The notes: a model not told the origin generated them from the sequence alone. A DNA stretch of 64,000 nucleotides from PALSA-1296 sp038210275 (GCA_038210275.1 JBBQWV010000007.1:62001-126000); one strand, 5' to 3'; positions 40,769-50,586 are shown, counted from the first letter of the stretch. Program-made: numbers and translations.

Positions 40769-41326
40769 TTAATGATGATAGATCGTGAACGCTCCATTGG
40801 TAATTACTGCTGCCGCCGCGCCGTCCGTAGTATTTGTCTGACGAGGTAGTGTTGCTGTGAAGGTACCTTGAATAGAGGAAGTGCTAAGGGTAGTAATAGT
40901 GATCGTCCCTACTTTCGCTCTCCCGGCATCGGTGCCATAGTTCACGCCCGCTCCGTTAACTATTTTTACATATGCCAACGAAAATCCCGGTACAGAAGTG
41001 GTAGCATCCGGTCCGATATCGTATGTTTTGCCTTGCTCCATATTTCCTGCTCCGGCAAGAGTAAAAAGGGCACTATCACTGGACGTATAATCGCCGGTTA
41101 TGATGCTGAAAAAAGTTGCATCCGGTGCAGCTGGGATGTAGGTAAAATTTATGGCAAGACTATCCGGGACGGTAATAACTAATTTGGTAGCAGTTCCATT
41201 TATTGTTGCACTCATAGAGCTTGCTCCGGAAGTGGTACCATTGCCGGGCGAAGTTGGGGTATCGGTTTTGCTGCATGAAACAAGTAACATTGCAGAAAGT
41301 GAAAGCAGAGAAAGAAGTTTTTTCAT
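40769..41326 (-). CDS. Lipoprotein, paralogue A
   Basis: A 185-residue lipoprotein (MKKLLSLLSLSAMLLVSC, lipobox LVSC). The mature part is Thr/Ser-rich with a beta domain containing SMSATINGTATKL at its start and GTITITTLSTSSIQGTFTATL near its end. It shares its leader and this plan with 41415-41927. The closing TFTATLPRQ...ITNGAFTIYHH is mirrored by TFEATVTKS...ITNGSVNATIH. Function unknown. Confidence 0.8.
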   Translation of the reverse strand: MKKLLSLLSLSAMLLVSCSKTDTPTSPGNGTTSGASSMSATINGTATKLVITVPDSLAINFTYIPAAPDATFFSIITGDYTSSDSALFTLAGAGNMEQGKTYDIGPDATTSVPGFSLAYVKIVNGAGVNYGTDAGRAKVGTITITTLSTSSIQGTFTATLPRQTNTTDGAAAAVITNGAFTIYHH

Positions 41327-41414
41327 AAATGTATATTAATTAAAAAGTGACAACAATGAGAGTCTGTAGTAAGAAGGCTCTTAAATATAACTCTGCAAAT
41401 ATACGAAGATAACT

Positions 41415-41927
41415 CTAATGTATCGTCGCATTTACGCTACCGTTCGTGATCAAGGCTGTTGCAGGTGAAGCAGCAGGACCGCTGGATTTTGTGACAGTTG
41501 CTTCGAATGTAGCTTTGCACGAAGTAGAAGTCAGTTCAGTGATGATGATCTTCCCGACGGAATCCTGTGCTGGACTATTATACAAAGTTTTCGCACCTGC
41601 ATTATCCGTAAAATGATAAACAAGTGAAACGCTTCCTTTACCGATTGCATAGGTTCCGGCAGCTGTTACATTCGTAAGTGTCAGAGAAATTCCTTTGGCA
41701 CCCGATGTCTCTTGTCCGGTCACAGTAGTGATAGTTGTAGGTAAGGGAAATGGAAGAAAGAATGTCGAGCCTGAGGCAGCCCAGGTAAAACCCACTCCGT
41801 CAACGGCAGTCGTCATTGTGTTAGCTGGGGTGACGGTAGTATTATTCTGTGAAGTCGTATCGCTCGATTTGCTGCACGAAACGAGCAACAGCACAGAAAG
41901 TGAAAGCAGAGAAAGAAGTTTTTTCAT
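41415..41927 (-). CDS. Lipoprotein, paralogue B
   Basis: A 170-residue lipoprotein (MKKLLSLLSLSVLLLVSC). The N-terminal 18 residues differ from paralogue A at only two positions. The domain TMTTAVDGVGFTW ... GKIIITELTSTSCKATFEATV resembles the DUF6252-like beta proteins common in Bacteroidota. It lies 88 bp upstream of paralogue A in the same direction, so the pair is a tandem duplication. Confidence 0.8.
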   Translation of the reverse strand: MKKLLSLLSLSVLLLVSCSKSSDTTSQNNTTVTPANTMTTAVDGVGFTWAASGSTFFLPFPLPTTITTVTGQETSGAKGISLTLTNVTAAGTYAIGKGSVSLVYHFTDNAGAKTLYNSPAQDSVGKIIITELTSTSCKATFEATVTKSSGPAASPATALITNGSVNATIH

Positions 41928-42200
41928 AAATTAATTCTAAATGTAAGACAATTTCGACTGTAGGATAAGCCGTCTGAAAGAATAAGAACACAAAGTTACG
42001 AAAAATATTCAGCGGTGGGTATTAAAGGTCTACTTTGCGAAGATTGCATTGACGGCGTCGGTAATTCTTATCGTCGGGCCACCGCTGATTCCCTGCATTT
42101 TTGTTATTGTGCTTCTTTATCAATAGAAATTTTCTGTGCGACTTTTTCTCTTCGCACGGGTTCTATTTGCACGAATCTAACTTCAACTTATCTTATACTT

Positions 42201-43589
42201 ATGAAAATTACTATCTTAAAGTTCTTTCCGTTTAGAATTGGTCTGTGGATACTGCTATTTCTATTTTCTGAATCGCTCCATGCTCAATGGAACAGCATTC
42301 CTTCAAATATTCCGAAAGGGCAAATCATTACTGGTATTCGGTTCACCGATCGGATGAACGGACATTGCATTGCTGCAGCTGGTGGAAAATCTCCAATGAT
42401 CTATAAAACCTCTGATGGCGGCAAGAATTGGCAGATCGGAAAAACCTTTGCTGCATTGCTTGACTATCCTAACGCTATATCATTTCCCGATAAAAATACT
42501 GGTTATGTTGGAGCTTCTGAAAATGATCAGTCCTTTGGCGTCGTCTATAAAACGACCGATGGAGGAAGCCATTGGAAGGAAGATACACTTTCAGGATCGA
42601 CGGTTATTTATGGCATTTCTTTTCATGACGCCATGCATGGAGTTGCTTCAGGTCTGACCATATCAATGTCGAAAGAAAATGGCATCATTACTTTTCATGA
42701 TACTGGTTATTTAGCCTTTACGACCGATGGCGGCGATAGTTGGAAAAAAGTAAATTCTCAGGACGTTGCTTCGTTGTTTTTATTTGTAACCTTAGCCGAT
42801 CAGACTACGGGGTATGTTCTTGGAACAGGAATACATTCACCATCGCTTTACCGAACGAGCCAAATACAGAAAACGACTGATGGCGGAAATTCCTGGAATA
42901 TCATTCATGCCTTTCCTGATTCAATGGTAATTACCGCATGCTGGTTCAAAGATGCAACTACCGGATGCGCGACTGCCTATATAGCTGATTCCATATCGAT
43001 CCACCGAGGATTGATCATCAAGACGACCGATGGTGGAGTGACATGGAAGGAAAAACCAATAGATATTCCTATCAAAGATAACGGTCTGTATGATCTGACA
43101 TTTACACCGGGGATGGAAACGGGTTATGCTGTTGGTGATAACACAACACTCCTCAGATCAACCGATGGCGGTGAAAGCTGGCATGGTAATTCTACGAATA
43201 ATCCCTTGGCTTTGGAACAGCTTTTAACAGTTAGTACCTATTCGGATGGCAGCGGAATTGCTGCAGGAAATTCCGGAGTATTTTATACAACCGGTGGTTC
43301 GCAAAATAGTGTATCCGGAGAGAATCGGCAATCATTGCAATTGTGGAATTTTCCGAATCCTGCGACACAATCGACGACAATTCATTATCAGATAGACACG
43401 GATTCTCATGTAACAATTTCACTCAGTGACCTGCTGGGAAGAATAACGCGAGTCGTTGTTAGTGATATGGAAAAAAGAGGCGAGCATGATGTCACATTCA
43501 ATACCGAGAGTATTCCTTCCGGAATCTATGAATGTCATTTGCAATCCGGAAATACCCTACAGACTTCCATGATTGTTGTGGCTCGGTAA
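42201..43589 (+). CDS. T9SS-sorted BNR/HCF136-like propeller protein
   Basis: A 462-residue secreted protein, with the start placed at 42201 (MKITILKFFPFRIGLWILLFLFSESLHAQ), because the upstream frame lacks signal-peptide features. Repeated YKTSDGGKNW, YKTTDGGSHW, TTDGGDSW, KTTDGGNSW, KTTDGGVTW and RSTDGGESW motifs mark the propeller blades of photosystem-assembly-factor-like proteins. The C-terminus is a T9SS domain (NFPNPATQSTTI ... DLLGRITRV ... IPSGIYECHL). Surface or secreted; ligand unknown. Confidence 0.9.
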   Translation: MKITILKFFPFRIGLWILLFLFSESLHAQWNSIPSNIPKGQIITGIRFTDRMNGHCIAAAGGKSPMIYKTSDGGKNWQIGKTFAALLDYPNAISFPDKNTGYVGASENDQSFGVVYKTTDGGSHWKEDTLSGSTVIYGISFHDAMHGVASGLTISMSKENGIITFHDTGYLAFTTDGGDSWKKVNSQDVASLFLFVTLADQTTGYVLGTGIHSPSLYRTSQIQKTTDGGNSWNIIHAFPDSMVITACWFKDATTGCATAYIADSISIHRGLIIKTTDGGVTWKEKPIDIPIKDNGLYDLTFTPGMETGYAVGDNTTLLRSTDGGESWHGNSTNNPLALEQLLTVSTYSDGSGIAAGNSGVFYTTGGSQNSVSGENRQSLQLWNFPNPATQSTTIHYQIDTDSHVTISLSDLLGRITRVVVSDMEKRGEHDVTFNTESIPSGIYECHLQSGNTLQTSMIVVAR

Positions 43590-43699
43590 AAGCAGATGAG
43601 AGAATTAGTCAGTTCCAACTATAGCCAACTCTTTGCTTTGTAATCAGAATTCCTTTGTAAATTGGATAATTATGCTCATTATAATTACATAACCAAACA

Positions 43700-43715
43700 C
43701 TCCGCTTGCGCGGAG
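43700..43715. terminator. Hairpin between convergent genes
   Basis: CTCCGC/GCGGAG stem with a TTGC loop, flanked by AACC...GGTT and AT-rich DNA. Confidence 0.6.
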
Positions 43716-43759
43716 CATTTAGGTTATTGGGAGTATCAGATAATTATAGATGCAAATTA

Positions 43760-46657
43760 TCAGAAAATAACTTCAGTCGTCTCGACACGCGCTACCCAAT
43801 TAATTGTTGTTCCAATTGCGCCGGTAACTTTAATATCCATTTTTGATAGATTACCCGTAACGGTTGGCACACCCCATCCTGCCGCGTTGTAGGTTGTGGT
43901 AACATTTGCGCCGACGATAGTTGCAATTCCGCCGTTATTATAGATCACACCGCTGATTTCCCAAGCGCCAACCGTTGCGGGTGACCCTGCAGTTTTACCT
44001 ACGATGCGAACCTTGAAATTCATTGCGCCGTTTGTGGGGACATTGATTTGCATACCAACTCCGTCAAGAAAAAGTGACGTGGCGGCTGCATTGGTTGTTT
44101 GGCTGCGTACTACAAAGACAGATGTTTGTGCATCACCATCGGCAGAGAAAGCTCCGCTTGCTTGTGCCATTTGTCCATAATTAGAAGCAACAGCTTGGAG
44201 ACCACCCGGTATAGATGACGCTGTTCCCGTTGCAGAGTTTCGGTAACCTCCTCCAACACTTGCATATCCGGATAATCCCGACGCGGTATTTTGATTACCA
44301 CCACTGATAGTCGAGTAATCACCGCTCGCCGTTCCTGAACTTCCACCTGCAATTACAGAGTTATCGCCGCTTGCAGTGTTACCACTGCCGCCGCCGACAG
44401 TGGAGTTACCGGCGCTTGAAAAGCTTGCAGTATTTCCATTTCCGCCAGAGACCGTAGAGTTATCACCGCTTGCTGTATTATTTTCTCCTCCGCCTATTGT
44501 AGATGTAAATCCGCTTGCTACATTTATATTGGCAGATCGGCGCATCTGCCAATCTACCGATTGTGCTCCTCTTTTATTCCCACCTATACTGGTATTATCA
44601 GCAATTTGTGCAGTTAGTGCGCCTTGACCTTTTGGAGAGATCGCGACGTCAACATTCGTAGCTGCATTTGTCGCAGTAAGCGATGCAATAGGAACACCAA
44701 GATTATTCGGAGCAAAAGTTGAGAGGGCTTCGGTAAAATTTACCAATCCGCCACCACCCGATGTGATCCAACTTAATACACCGAATCCATCGGTAGAAAG
44801 TACCTGGCCGGACAAGCCTGCATTTACCGGAAGTGTAAGCGTATAGTCGGCTGAGAGGGTCGGTGCTGTAATACCGACATAATTTGTCACAGCGTTCGGA
44901 AATGCGATCGGTAAAGTTGGGAATGCAGCCTGCGCTTCATAAAATCTTAAGACTGAGGCTTTGTTGTTCGTATTCGCAAGCCACATATCACAATTGGCAA
45001 ATACGGCGATGTTCGAAAATGTATTTGCGATCGACATCTGAAATTTATCAGTTGCGTTATCAGCATTGAAGCCGAAAGAATTCGCTGCACTCAGGAGCAT
45101 GGAATGACCGCCGGGTACGCATGAATAATCGCCTTGCGCTTGATTATTAAATCCACCTGCAATTGCAGAATATGCACCTGTTGCAACATGTTTTTCTCCG
45201 CCTCCGATAAATGCTTCTTTTCCGAAGACCAAATTTCCAAATCCACCGCCAATGAATGAGCCATTTCCGGCAAGAATTTGATTGCCAACTCCTCCGACGA
45301 TTGAGGATGCATTTGTAGTGACGTTATTTGTGATCGCAGTTGTACCATCATATCCACCGCCGCCAATGAAGGACCCAGTACCGGAAACAGTGTTATTATA
45401 TCCGCCAACAATAATTGCATCAATGCCGCTTACGGTATTTCTTGAACCACCGCCGATGAATGAGGAATCCGAATTCGTTGTATTTCGTAAACCTCCGGCG
45501 ACAAGGGAATAAAACCCATTTGTTTTATTCGCAAAACCGCCAACAATTGATGAGTACCAGCCACGAGCAGTATCATTACCACCACCACCTACAGTGGCAT
45601 ATTGATCGGCATAGTTTCCCGAACCGCCGAGTATGGCTCCATGACCACTTACCACACTGTTAGAACTTCCACCAGCGATTACTGCATCAAAGCCTGAAAT
45701 GCTATTCCGTAATCCGCCGCCGATTGTTGATTCATTACCGAATGTTGTAGTGATCGAATTATTTATTCCGCCACCAATTGTAGAGTAAATTCCTGTTATG
45801 GTATCTGCATATCCACCGCTGATAACGCTGCTCATACCGCTTACGAGATTGCGCGATCCACCGCCAATAAAAGAGGAATCACCTTTGGCGTTATTATGGT
45901 AACCGCCGCCAACGATAGAATACTGACCATTCGCCGAATCAGCATAGCCTCCGCTGACGGTTGAAAAAATATTTGCTGCATCATTAAACTGACCACCTCC
46001 TACATTTGCAAAGTCGTTACCTGTGACGTTGAAATTACCGCCGCTGATAGTGGAGGCTTGCCCAATCGCAGTGTTCGTGTTGCCGCCACCCACTATTGAC
46101 ATAACACCGTTTGCTTTATTAAATTGACCACCTCCGACCGTTGATAGAAGAGCGCTTGCAGTGTTACCATAACCGCCACTGATGACAGAAGTATTACCAC
46201 TGGCAACCTGTGTTGCAAGGGAGCGAGTTTCTTGGAGATCAATAGCTTCACCGCCACGTGCATTACCTGCTACGACACCGCCGCCGGGTGTGATCTCACG
46301 GGAAAGACTTCCGGTATTACCGAGAATAAATGAATTATTAATTTTTGATCCACTACGAACATTAAGATGAAATGCCACATTGTCGATCGTCCCGGCAAAG
46401 TTCGTACCGGGCGTTGTACCGGAGTTGCCGGTCACTAGCCAAGACGGAGAAACTCCGCCTATTGATGCTGTCAGAAGTGTTCCACCTGTTGAAGGCAGAG
46501 TAATTGTTGTAGTCGAAGGCGGACCTCCGATCACCGGAGCGCCGAGCAAGAAATAATGTCCGAAACCATCATCAACTTGAATGGTATGCCCGCTTTGTGC
46601 TTCTGCTAAACCTATACAAAAGAAGAGGAGGAAAATTGGATGAAGAAATTTTTTCAT
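43760..46657 (-). CDS. YadA-head-like repeat protein without a recognisable anchor
   Basis: A 965-residue exported protein with signal peptide MKKFLHPIFLLFFCIGLAEA. Residues ~150-540 and ~720-840 consist of dozens of 14-16-residue repeats of the form S(x)IxGGxxNxAxGxxS, the left-handed parallel beta-roll of YadA/Hia-type adhesin heads. The middle (~560-700) and the C-terminal ~110 residues (FKVRIVGKTAGSPATVGAWEISGVIY ... NWVARVETTEVIF) resemble phage tail-fibre or tail-spike ends. Neither a YadA membrane anchor nor a T9SS sorting domain is present. A perfect TTTG-N19-TAGTTTTG promoter lies upstream. Confidence 0.85.
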   Translation of the reverse strand: MKKFLHPIFLLFFCIGLAEAQSGHTIQVDDGFGHYFLLGAPVIGGPPSTTTITLPSTGGTLLTASIGGVSPSWLVTGNSGTTPGTNFAGTIDNVAFHLNVRSGSKINNSFILGNTGSLSREITPGGGVVAGNARGGEAIDLQETRSLATQVASGNTSVISGGYGNTASALLSTVGGGQFNKANGVMSIVGGGNTNTAIGQASTISGGNFNVTGNDFANVGGGQFNDAANIFSTVSGGYADSANGQYSIVGGGYHNNAKGDSSFIGGGSRNLVSGMSSVISGGYADTITGIYSTIGGGINNSITTTFGNESTIGGGLRNSISGFDAVIAGGSSNSVVSGHGAILGGSGNYADQYATVGGGGNDTARGWYSSIVGGFANKTNGFYSLVAGGLRNTTNSDSSFIGGGSRNTVSGIDAIIVGGYNNTVSGTGSFIGGGGYDGTTAITNNVTTNASSIVGGVGNQILAGNGSFIGGGFGNLVFGKEAFIGGGEKHVATGAYSAIAGGFNNQAQGDYSCVPGGHSMLLSAANSFGFNADNATDKFQMSIANTFSNIAVFANCDMWLANTNNKASVLRFYEAQAAFPTLPIAFPNAVTNYVGITAPTLSADYTLTLPVNAGLSGQVLSTDGFGVLSWITSGGGGLVNFTEALSTFAPNNLGVPIASLTATNAATNVDVAISPKGQGALTAQIADNTSIGGNKRGAQSVDWQMRRSANINVASGFTSTIGGGENNTASGDNSTVSGGNGNTASFSSAGNSTVGGGSGNTASGDNSVIAGGSSGTASGDYSTISGGNQNTASGLSGYASVGGGYRNSATGTASSIPGGLQAVASNYGQMAQASGAFSADGDAQTSVFVVRSQTTNAAATSLFLDGVGMQINVPTNGAMNFKVRIVGKTAGSPATVGAWEISGVIYNNGGIATIVGANVTTTYNAAGWGVPTVTGNLSKMDIKVTGAIGTTINWVARVETTEVIF

Positions 46658-46685
46658 TGTAGTAGTTATAGTTATCTGAATGATA

Positions 46686-46716
46686 CAAAACTACGGAAAT
46701 CAAATTTCAAAACAAA
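46686..46716 (-). promoter_or_regulatory. Bacteroidota promoter of the YadA-like gene
   Basis: On the minus strand TTTG (46716-46713), exactly 19 bp, then TAGTTTTG (46693-46686). This matches the sigma-ABfr consensus TTTG-N19-TAnnTTTG. Confidence 0.8.
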
Positions 46717-46827
46717 TAACAATTTTTCGTATTGTTACCTTGTTCTATCCCTAGACAAATAATTAATGTTTTCCCGTTTTGCTATTGCCATATCTTTTGT
46801 TCGTTTCCTGTAATAACTTAACTATCA

Positions 46828-48219
46828 ATGACTTACGCCGAGACTCTTGTCTATACTCTTAGCCCCGGAGAGATCGAGTCCGTTCGTGCATCTGATTTGG
46901 GAAAACCACAACGCAATCTTTTTGAGGTCTTCGCTGCAAATCGTTTACCCAAGCATAAGCAAGTTCGCATTAACGCAGCTACATGTGAAATTTCAGAAAC
47001 ATATTTCCGAAAAGTAAATGTATTGTTGCTCCGGGATCTCCTGGAGATACTTGCTCCCAAGGGAGGATTTATTCGTTTACAATATCTCAAAGATAAAGAT
47101 CTTCTCCCGCTATTTAAACACGAATTACATAAGCAACTTGCTGTTTTAGGAAAGCAAAGTGAAGAAGATCAGCGCATTTATTTTCGGTTTTCTTTGCAGT
47201 TGATAAGTAATTTCCCTTATGTGTATGGATCAGAAATACGTACGGTTCTTCGATCTGTGACAAATCGTTTCTATGCGATCTCTAAACCAACAGTAATTGA
47301 TGATAAGATCTTTGGCGAATTAAATATCCTGCACTGGGATATCCATAATAAGCAATTTGCAAATAATGATAATAATTTTAATGCCGAGAACACGCGGCTT
47401 ATGAAGATCAGAAAGTTATTCGAAAGTAAGAAAAAGATCCACTACTTATCAGAGTTTTATTACCACATGGTCTCAGTAACTTTTTTTTCAATTTCTGTAA
47501 GAAAAAATCGTCAGAAGATTCTTGATCATGCTAAAGAATTTTATACTCTTCCTGAACGAACGGGGAAAGAGATGAAGGATAATATTCGCAGTAACCTGAA
47601 ATATCACTACGTCAGTATGCTGCTTTCAGTCGGCGAGTATAACGAGCCATTCGCAATTTTATCGGATGCCGTGACCTCTGATCCTGATAGGATAGTCAGA
47701 GCAAATATTCTTGAACTCTTTACGCTCGCTTCTATATTAAAAGGGAATACCGAAGTCGTTGAAAGATTATTATGGAATTCCTATCAATTGCTTAAGAATA
47801 TTTCCGATAAACTCCGTGCACATCATTGTATTGAGATGCTGCTCAACATTGCATTAGCTCAGACTGATCTGAAAAGGACGAAGGAATTTCTCGACTTGCG
47901 GCACTCGATCACTGTAAAACATTTATTACATAACGATCTCTTGTTTCGCATGAATGAACTTGCGTATTATTATTTTACGGGTGATCTGGTGCATTGCTCA
48001 TATTTGCTTGAACGGAATTTCCCGTTCTATTATCGTAACATCCCAAAAAAAAGTGAGGATTATCGTCTTGTTTTTATGAAGATCGTCCGTGCCCGTGTCA
48101 AAGAAATCGAAACAGGTAAACCCATCCCTCTCAATTTATTACAGCAACGAGAATTATTTTCTGAAAGTGCAGGAACGATGATATTTGGAAGACTGCTCGA
48201 AAGAATTCTTACGAGCTAA
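46828..48219 (+). CDS. Large helical cytosolic protein of unknown function
   Basis: A 463-residue protein without signal peptide or membrane segment. Predicted helices follow one another throughout (for example AFAILSDAVTSDPDRIVRANILELFTLASILKGNTEVVERLLWNSYQLL), suggesting a TPR- or HEAT-like solenoid. There is no catalytic motif that I can see. It is transcribed away from the YadA-like gene and toward a small winged-helix/HEPN pair. Function unknown. Confidence 0.7.
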   Translation: MTYAETLVYTLSPGEIESVRASDLGKPQRNLFEVFAANRLPKHKQVRINAATCEISETYFRKVNVLLLRDLLEILAPKGGFIRLQYLKDKDLLPLFKHELHKQLAVLGKQSEEDQRIYFRFSLQLISNFPYVYGSEIRTVLRSVTNRFYAISKPTVIDDKIFGELNILHWDIHNKQFANNDNNFNAENTRLMKIRKLFESKKKIHYLSEFYYHMVSVTFFSISVRKNRQKILDHAKEFYTLPERTGKEMKDNIRSNLKYHYVSMLLSVGEYNEPFAILSDAVTSDPDRIVRANILELFTLASILKGNTEVVERLLWNSYQLLKNISDKLRAHHCIEMLLNIALAQTDLKRTKEFLDLRHSITVKHLLHNDLLFRMNELAYYYFTGDLVHCSYLLERNFPFYYRNIPKKSEDYRLVFMKIVRARVKEIETGKPIPLNLLQQRELFSESAGTMIFGRLLERILTS

Positions 48220-48326
48220 TATTTAAAACCTTTTACTCGAACGATTGGTTATATTTTTTATGAGAATTACAACCAGAGAGAAGGAAATACTTGAGGTTTT
48301 AACACCGGACTTGTAATTATATATTT

Positions 48327-48620
48327 ATGTCAGAATTAAGAAATTCTATTTTAAGTATTTTATTAGAGAAGTATGCGAGGGATGTCGACCCCTTGATTAC
48401 TTCTTTTGATCTTTTGCAAAAACTGAAGGAATCCGGTAACTCGATGGATACTATGAAATTATCAGAGAAATTATCAGAAATAATTAGGCAGCTCGATGAA
48501 GAGCAGTTAGTGCTTTGGCATCCTTTGGAAAATAATGGTAAATTTTATGGATTCAGTGTAGAAATGACCAGAAAAGGACGTAATATGGTAATTCATAACC
48601 GGAGTTCTTTCATAAATTAA
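48327..48620 (+). CDS. Small winged-helix-like protein
   Basis: A 97-residue protein with a helix-rich N-terminus and an end typical of winged-helix wings (LDEEQLVLWHPLENNGKFYGFSVEMTRKGRNMV). It is followed after 7 bp by a HEPN-domain gene on the same strand, so the two are probably co-expressed. It could be the antitoxin-like partner, but I cannot assign a family. Confidence 0.55.
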   Translation: MSELRNSILSILLEKYARDVDPLITSFDLLQKLKESGNSMDTMKLSEKLSEIIRQLDEEQLVLWHPLENNGKFYGFSVEMTRKGRNMVIHNRSSFIN

Positions 48621-48627
48621 AATCTTG

Positions 48628-49281
48628 ATGAGTTCGAAAGCCCTTCAAAGATATCAGAGCAAACTCAGTGATATTAGGGATCTCTTCGAAATTGCCGATC
48701 TGTTACCAGGAGCTTCCAAAGGTGAAAGAGGAAGAAGATCGGAGAATCAAAAAGTTTTGCATAAGTCTGCTATCGTTCTGCTTACGGCTTCTTGGGAAAC
48801 GTATGTGGAGAACCTACTAATTGAATCCGTTGATTTTCTCTCGTCGAAAGCACATACACCCGACGTACTTCCTATTGATCTCAGAAAAAGTATTTCTAAA
48901 TATGACAAAAATGAACTTTTTCATTGGCAATTTAGCGGAGACAATTGGAGAATAATTACCAGTACCTATATCAGACATTCACTCAGAAACTTTAATACTC
49001 CAAAATCCTCAAATATCATTGAAGTATTTTCTTCCCACCTCGGAATAATAGATATTTCCAAAAGTTGGAGCAGACGAAATAAAGCTCAGGAGCAAGCTGT
49101 CGAGACTCTTGATGAATGGTTGAATGAGAGACACAAAATTGTACATGGTGATCTTTCAGATCCGAGATATCTAAAGAGAGATGTTATTTCCTACCAAGAA
49201 TTCTTAGAGAAAACAGTATCGTTGACTGATGAAGCTGTCAAAAAACATCTCAAAAAGTTAGTTGGGATTGATCCATGGTAA
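48628..49281 (+). CDS. RiboL-PSP-HEPN domain protein
   Basis: A 217-residue protein, ATG at 48628 (an in-frame TTG precedes it). LHKSAIVLLTASWETYVENLLIESVDFL is the conserved first helix pair of RiboL-PSP-HEPN/MAE_28990-type proteins. The HEPN RNase motif Rx4H is present in LNERHKIVHGD (Arg168, His173). HEPN proteins of this type cut RNA in toxin-antitoxin and antiviral systems. It is paired with the winged-helix-like gene just upstream. Confidence 0.8.
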   Translation: MSSKALQRYQSKLSDIRDLFEIADLLPGASKGERGRRSENQKVLHKSAIVLLTASWETYVENLLIESVDFLSSKAHTPDVLPIDLRKSISKYDKNELFHWQFSGDNWRIITSTYIRHSLRNFNTPKSSNIIEVFSSHLGIIDISKSWSRRNKAQEQAVETLDEWLNERHKIVHGDLSDPRYLKRDVISYQEFLEKTVSLTDEAVKKHLKKLVGIDPW

Positions 49282-49310
49282 CATTCCGTTTACGTTTATT
49301 CATTTTTAAC

Positions 49311-50387
49311 TTATCCCGCTGCAGCCAGCTTCTTTGCCCGATCTGACATACGAAGTTGTTCGATAAGATGATCGAGATCGCCATCCATGATTGAAGGAAG
49401 GTTATGCAGCGTTAAGCCGATGCGATGGTCGGTGAGGCGATCTTGCGGAAAGTTATAGGTGCGAATTTTTTCGGAGCGATCACCGGAGCCTACCATTACT
49501 TTTCTTTCGGCGCTGTATTTTGCATCGGCTTCTGCTTTTGCTTTTTCATACATTCGGGAGCGAAGCACCTTCATCGCTTTGTTGCGATTTTTTAATTGCG
49601 AGCGCTCTTCCTGACAACTGGCGATGATGCCTGTTGGAAGGTGAGTGATACGGACGGCTGTCTCGACCTTATTCACATTCTGTCCGCCTTTGCCGCCTGC
49701 TCGAAAAATATCGATCTTCAGATCACCTTGATTGATCTCGACTTCCACATCTTCAACTTCAGGAAGAACGGCAACGCTTGCAGCGCTGGTATGGATTCGT
49801 CCTTGCGTTTCAGTTGCAGGCACTCGTTGCACGCGATGAACGCCGCCTTCCCATTTCATTTTTGCAAAAACATCTTCGCCTTCAAGCGAAAACGAAACTT
49901 CACGAAAACCTTTGAGACCTGTTTCATTATAATCGATCGTCTCCATCTTCCAGCCCATGCGCTCGGCGTAGCGCATATACATACGGTAAAGATCGCCCGC
50001 AAAAAGCGCCGCCTCATCGCCGCCTGCTCCGGCGCGAATTTCGATAATGGAATTGCGGTTATCATCAGGATCTTGCGGCACAAGAAGATATTTTACTTCT
50101 TCATCATATTTTGCAAGTTCTTCTTCGACCGAATGCATTTCGATCTCCGCCATCTCGCGCATTTCCGGATCGCGTGTATCTTTCAGAACTTCTTTCGCAC
50201 CGGCAAGATCATCGGAAAGTTTTTTATATTTATGGTACGCAGTTTCGATCTGCATTAGCGTCCGCCGCTCACGCGACAGCGCAGCAAGCTTTTTCTGATC
50301 AGATGAATTCGCCGGATCGGCAAGATCGGCTTCGATCGAAACGAATTTTCCGTGTACGGATGTAAGTTTATCTAAGAGTAATGACAT
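49311..50387 (-). CDS. prfA: Peptide chain release factor 1
   Basis: A 358-residue class I release factor of normal length. The GGQ motif is at residues 234-236 (RAGGKGGQNVNKVETAVR). The stop-codon-recognition PAT motif is in RVPATETQGRIHT (about 188-200), which marks RF1 (UAA/UAG) rather than RF2. It promotes hydrolysis of peptidyl-tRNA at the ribosome. No prmC methyltransferase gene follows; the convergent HEPN gene does. Confidence 0.97.
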   Translation of the reverse strand: MSLLLDKLTSVHGKFVSIEADLADPANSSDQKKLAALSRERRTLMQIETAYHKYKKLSDDLAGAKEVLKDTRDPEMREMAEIEMHSVEEELAKYDEEVKYLLVPQDPDDNRNSIIEIRAGAGGDEAALFAGDLYRMYMRYAERMGWKMETIDYNETGLKGFREVSFSLEGEDVFAKMKWEGGVHRVQRVPATETQGRIHTSAASVAVLPEVEDVEVEINQGDLKIDIFRAGGKGGQNVNKVETAVRITHLPTGIIASCQEERSQLKNRNKAMKVLRSRMYEKAKAEADAKYSAERKVMVGSGDRSEKIRTYNFPQDRLTDHRIGLTLHNLPSIMDGDLDHLIEQLRMSDRAKKLAAAG

Positions 50388-50586
50388 AAGCGGGAAGTAA
50401 ACGCGGGAACCCCAATTAAAAATTCAAAATTAAAATGTAAAATTAGGGATTATTCCAAAGTCATTGCGAGGAAGTCTTCAGCCCGACGTGCCGATCTAAA
50501 ATATTGAAATAGTGACAGTTCGTATTCATCTTTTAAAAACGCCATAGTTTTGTATCCTATCTGTCAAATTTGCTGTTTCGAAGTCT

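Noticed and set aside
44376..45663. Several plus-strand frames inside the YadA-like gene
   Set aside because: They are proline-rich mirror images of Gly/Asn repeats on the other strand.
49596..50258. 220-codon frame antisense to prfA
   Set aside because: Shadow of a highly conserved gene with Phe/His-rich composition typical of antisense reading.
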